The notes under the pieces are model-generated. The model had not been told where the DNA came from. It saw only the letters and a program-made list of their open reading frames with translations, and did not search any database. Shown piece by piece: positions 5,052-5,331 of a stretch of 5,331 bases of DNA. Every line of letters starts with the position of its first letter. The first letter of the stretch is position 1. Made by a program: the position numbers and the translations under genes. This stretch comes from an uncultured Clostridium sp. (GTDB taxonomy: Bacteria; Bacillota; Clostridia; Lachnospirales; Lachnospiraceae): the NCBI GenBank assembly GCA_934438135.1, contig CAKSBP010000095.1, positions 1 to 5,331 on the forward strand, read 5' to 3'.

Positions 5052-5080
5052 ATTCTATCATAATCTAAAATAAAGGTAAA
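5052..5080 (-). promoter_or_regulatory. Candidate sigma-A promoter for the DUF1700 gene
   Basis: TTTACC (5080-5075, 4/6) is followed by a 17-bp spacer and TAGAAT (5057-5052, 5/6) on the minus strand. The predicted start near 5045 gives a leader of about 45 nt. The upstream tRNA terminator makes a local promoter necessary. The DNA is very AT-rich, so chance matches are likely. Confidence 0.42.
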
Positions 5081-5125
5081 TATTTATCCTATAAACATTT
5101 TCTTAAATAACATAAACTATAATGC

Positions 5126-5159
5126 AAAAAGACTCTTTATAATTACTATAAAGAGTCTT
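5126..5159 (-). terminator. Intrinsic terminator of the tRNA-Leu/tRNA-Arg operon
   Basis: On the minus strand AAGACTCTTTATA (5159-5147) pairs perfectly with TATAAAGAGTCTT (5141-5129) around a 5-nt loop. The downstream stem arm runs into a five-T tract (5130-5126). It starts only 3 nt after the tRNA-Arg discriminator, ending the tRNA operon. Confidence 0.88.
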
Positions 5160-5162
5160 AAA

Positions 5163-5236
5163 CGTGCGTGAGAAGATTCGAACTCCCGACACCTTGGTCC
5201 GTAGCCAAGTGCTCTATCCAGCTGAGCTACACGCAC
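5163..5236 (-). tRNA. tRNA-Arg(ACG)
   Basis: On the minus strand this is a complete 74-nt cloverleaf. It has acceptor stem GTGCGTG/CACGCAC, D-stem GCTC/GAGC, anticodon stem CTTGG/CCAAG with loop CTACGGA, and T-arm GGGAG-TTCGAAT-CTTCT. The anticodon ACG (5202-5200) is normally edited to ICG by TadA to read CGU, CGC and CGA. The discriminator is G and is followed by TTT, so CCA must be added enzymatically. It is the last gene of the tRNA operon, 20 nt after tRNA-Leu. Confidence 0.96.
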
Positions 5237-5256
5237 ACAATAATTTATTTTTTTAA

Positions 5257-5331
5257 TGCCGGCGACCGGAATCGAACCGGTACGGGAGTATAAGTCCCGC
5301 AGGATTTTAAGTCCTGTGCGTCTGCCAGTTC
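5257..5331 (-). tRNA. tRNA-Leu(UAA), 5' end cut by the window
   Basis: The visible part is a class II tRNA. It has the end of the D-arm, anticodon stem CAGGA/TCCTG with loop CTTAAAA (anticodon TAA, 5309-5307), a long variable arm with GGGA/TCCC pairing, T-arm ACCGG-TTCGATT-CCGGT and 3' acceptor strand CGCCGGC with discriminator A. The 5' acceptor strand and part of the D-arm lie past the right edge. No CCA is encoded. Confidence 0.94.

Noticed and set aside
4880..5068. Plus-strand reading frame of 62 codons over the DUF1700 start
   Set aside because: It is antisense to the DUF1700 N-terminus and its promoter region, and has no ribosome binding site.
1..5331. CRISPR array, insertion sequence, prophage att site or toxin-antitoxin pair
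   Set aside because: No regularly spaced direct repeats outside the small gene, no transposase or integrase motifs, and no duplicated tRNA 3' ends were seen within the window.

Overview
The window looks like a chromosomal housekeeping stretch from a low-GC Gram-positive anaerobe. A spore-forming clostridium of the Lachnospiraceae type is the best guess. This rests on strong AGGAGG-type ribosome binding sites, consensus sigma-A promoters, AT-rich intergenic DNA, the rdgB-ysnB gene pair known from Firmicutes, and tRNA genes without an encoded CCA. The genus cannot be fixed from this sequence. All protein genes and tRNAs are on the minus strand, so the logical reading order is right to left.

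Right edge (5331 to 5126): the end of a tRNA operon, with tRNA-Leu(UAA), cut by the window edge, then tRNA-Arg(ACG), then an intrinsic terminator. Next (5080 to 4483) is a one-gene unit encoding a DUF1700/HAAS-type membrane protein with its own promoter candidate and terminator. The following stretch (about 4470 to 3966) is the least ordinary. A plus-strand promoter and terminator bracket a roughly 120-nt putative small RNA with four unpaired C-tracts. Diverging from it is a 56-codon gene for an Asn/Ser-rich protein built from 9-residue repeats. That gene has a perfect Shine-Dalgarno sequence, a sigma-G-like promoter candidate and a strong terminator.

Left part (3966 to 221): a co-oriented gene series of rhodanese-like protein, THUMP-domain 23S rRNA-type methyltransferase, cell-wall amidase, rdgB and ysnB. 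Internal promoters precede the methyltransferase and the amidase, so this is probably overlapping transcription units rather than one simple operon. The amidase most likely starts at a GTG, five codons downstream of the longest reading frame. Left edge: a consensus TTGACA-17-TATAAT promoter drives tRNA-Pro(UGG), which continues into a tRNA cluster off the window.

Functionally, the left series groups rRNA modification, nucleotide-pool sanitation (RdgB), a small phosphoesterase and peptidoglycan hydrolysis. The two items most worth following up are the C-rich small RNA and the N/S-rich repeat protein, both at 4024-4463.
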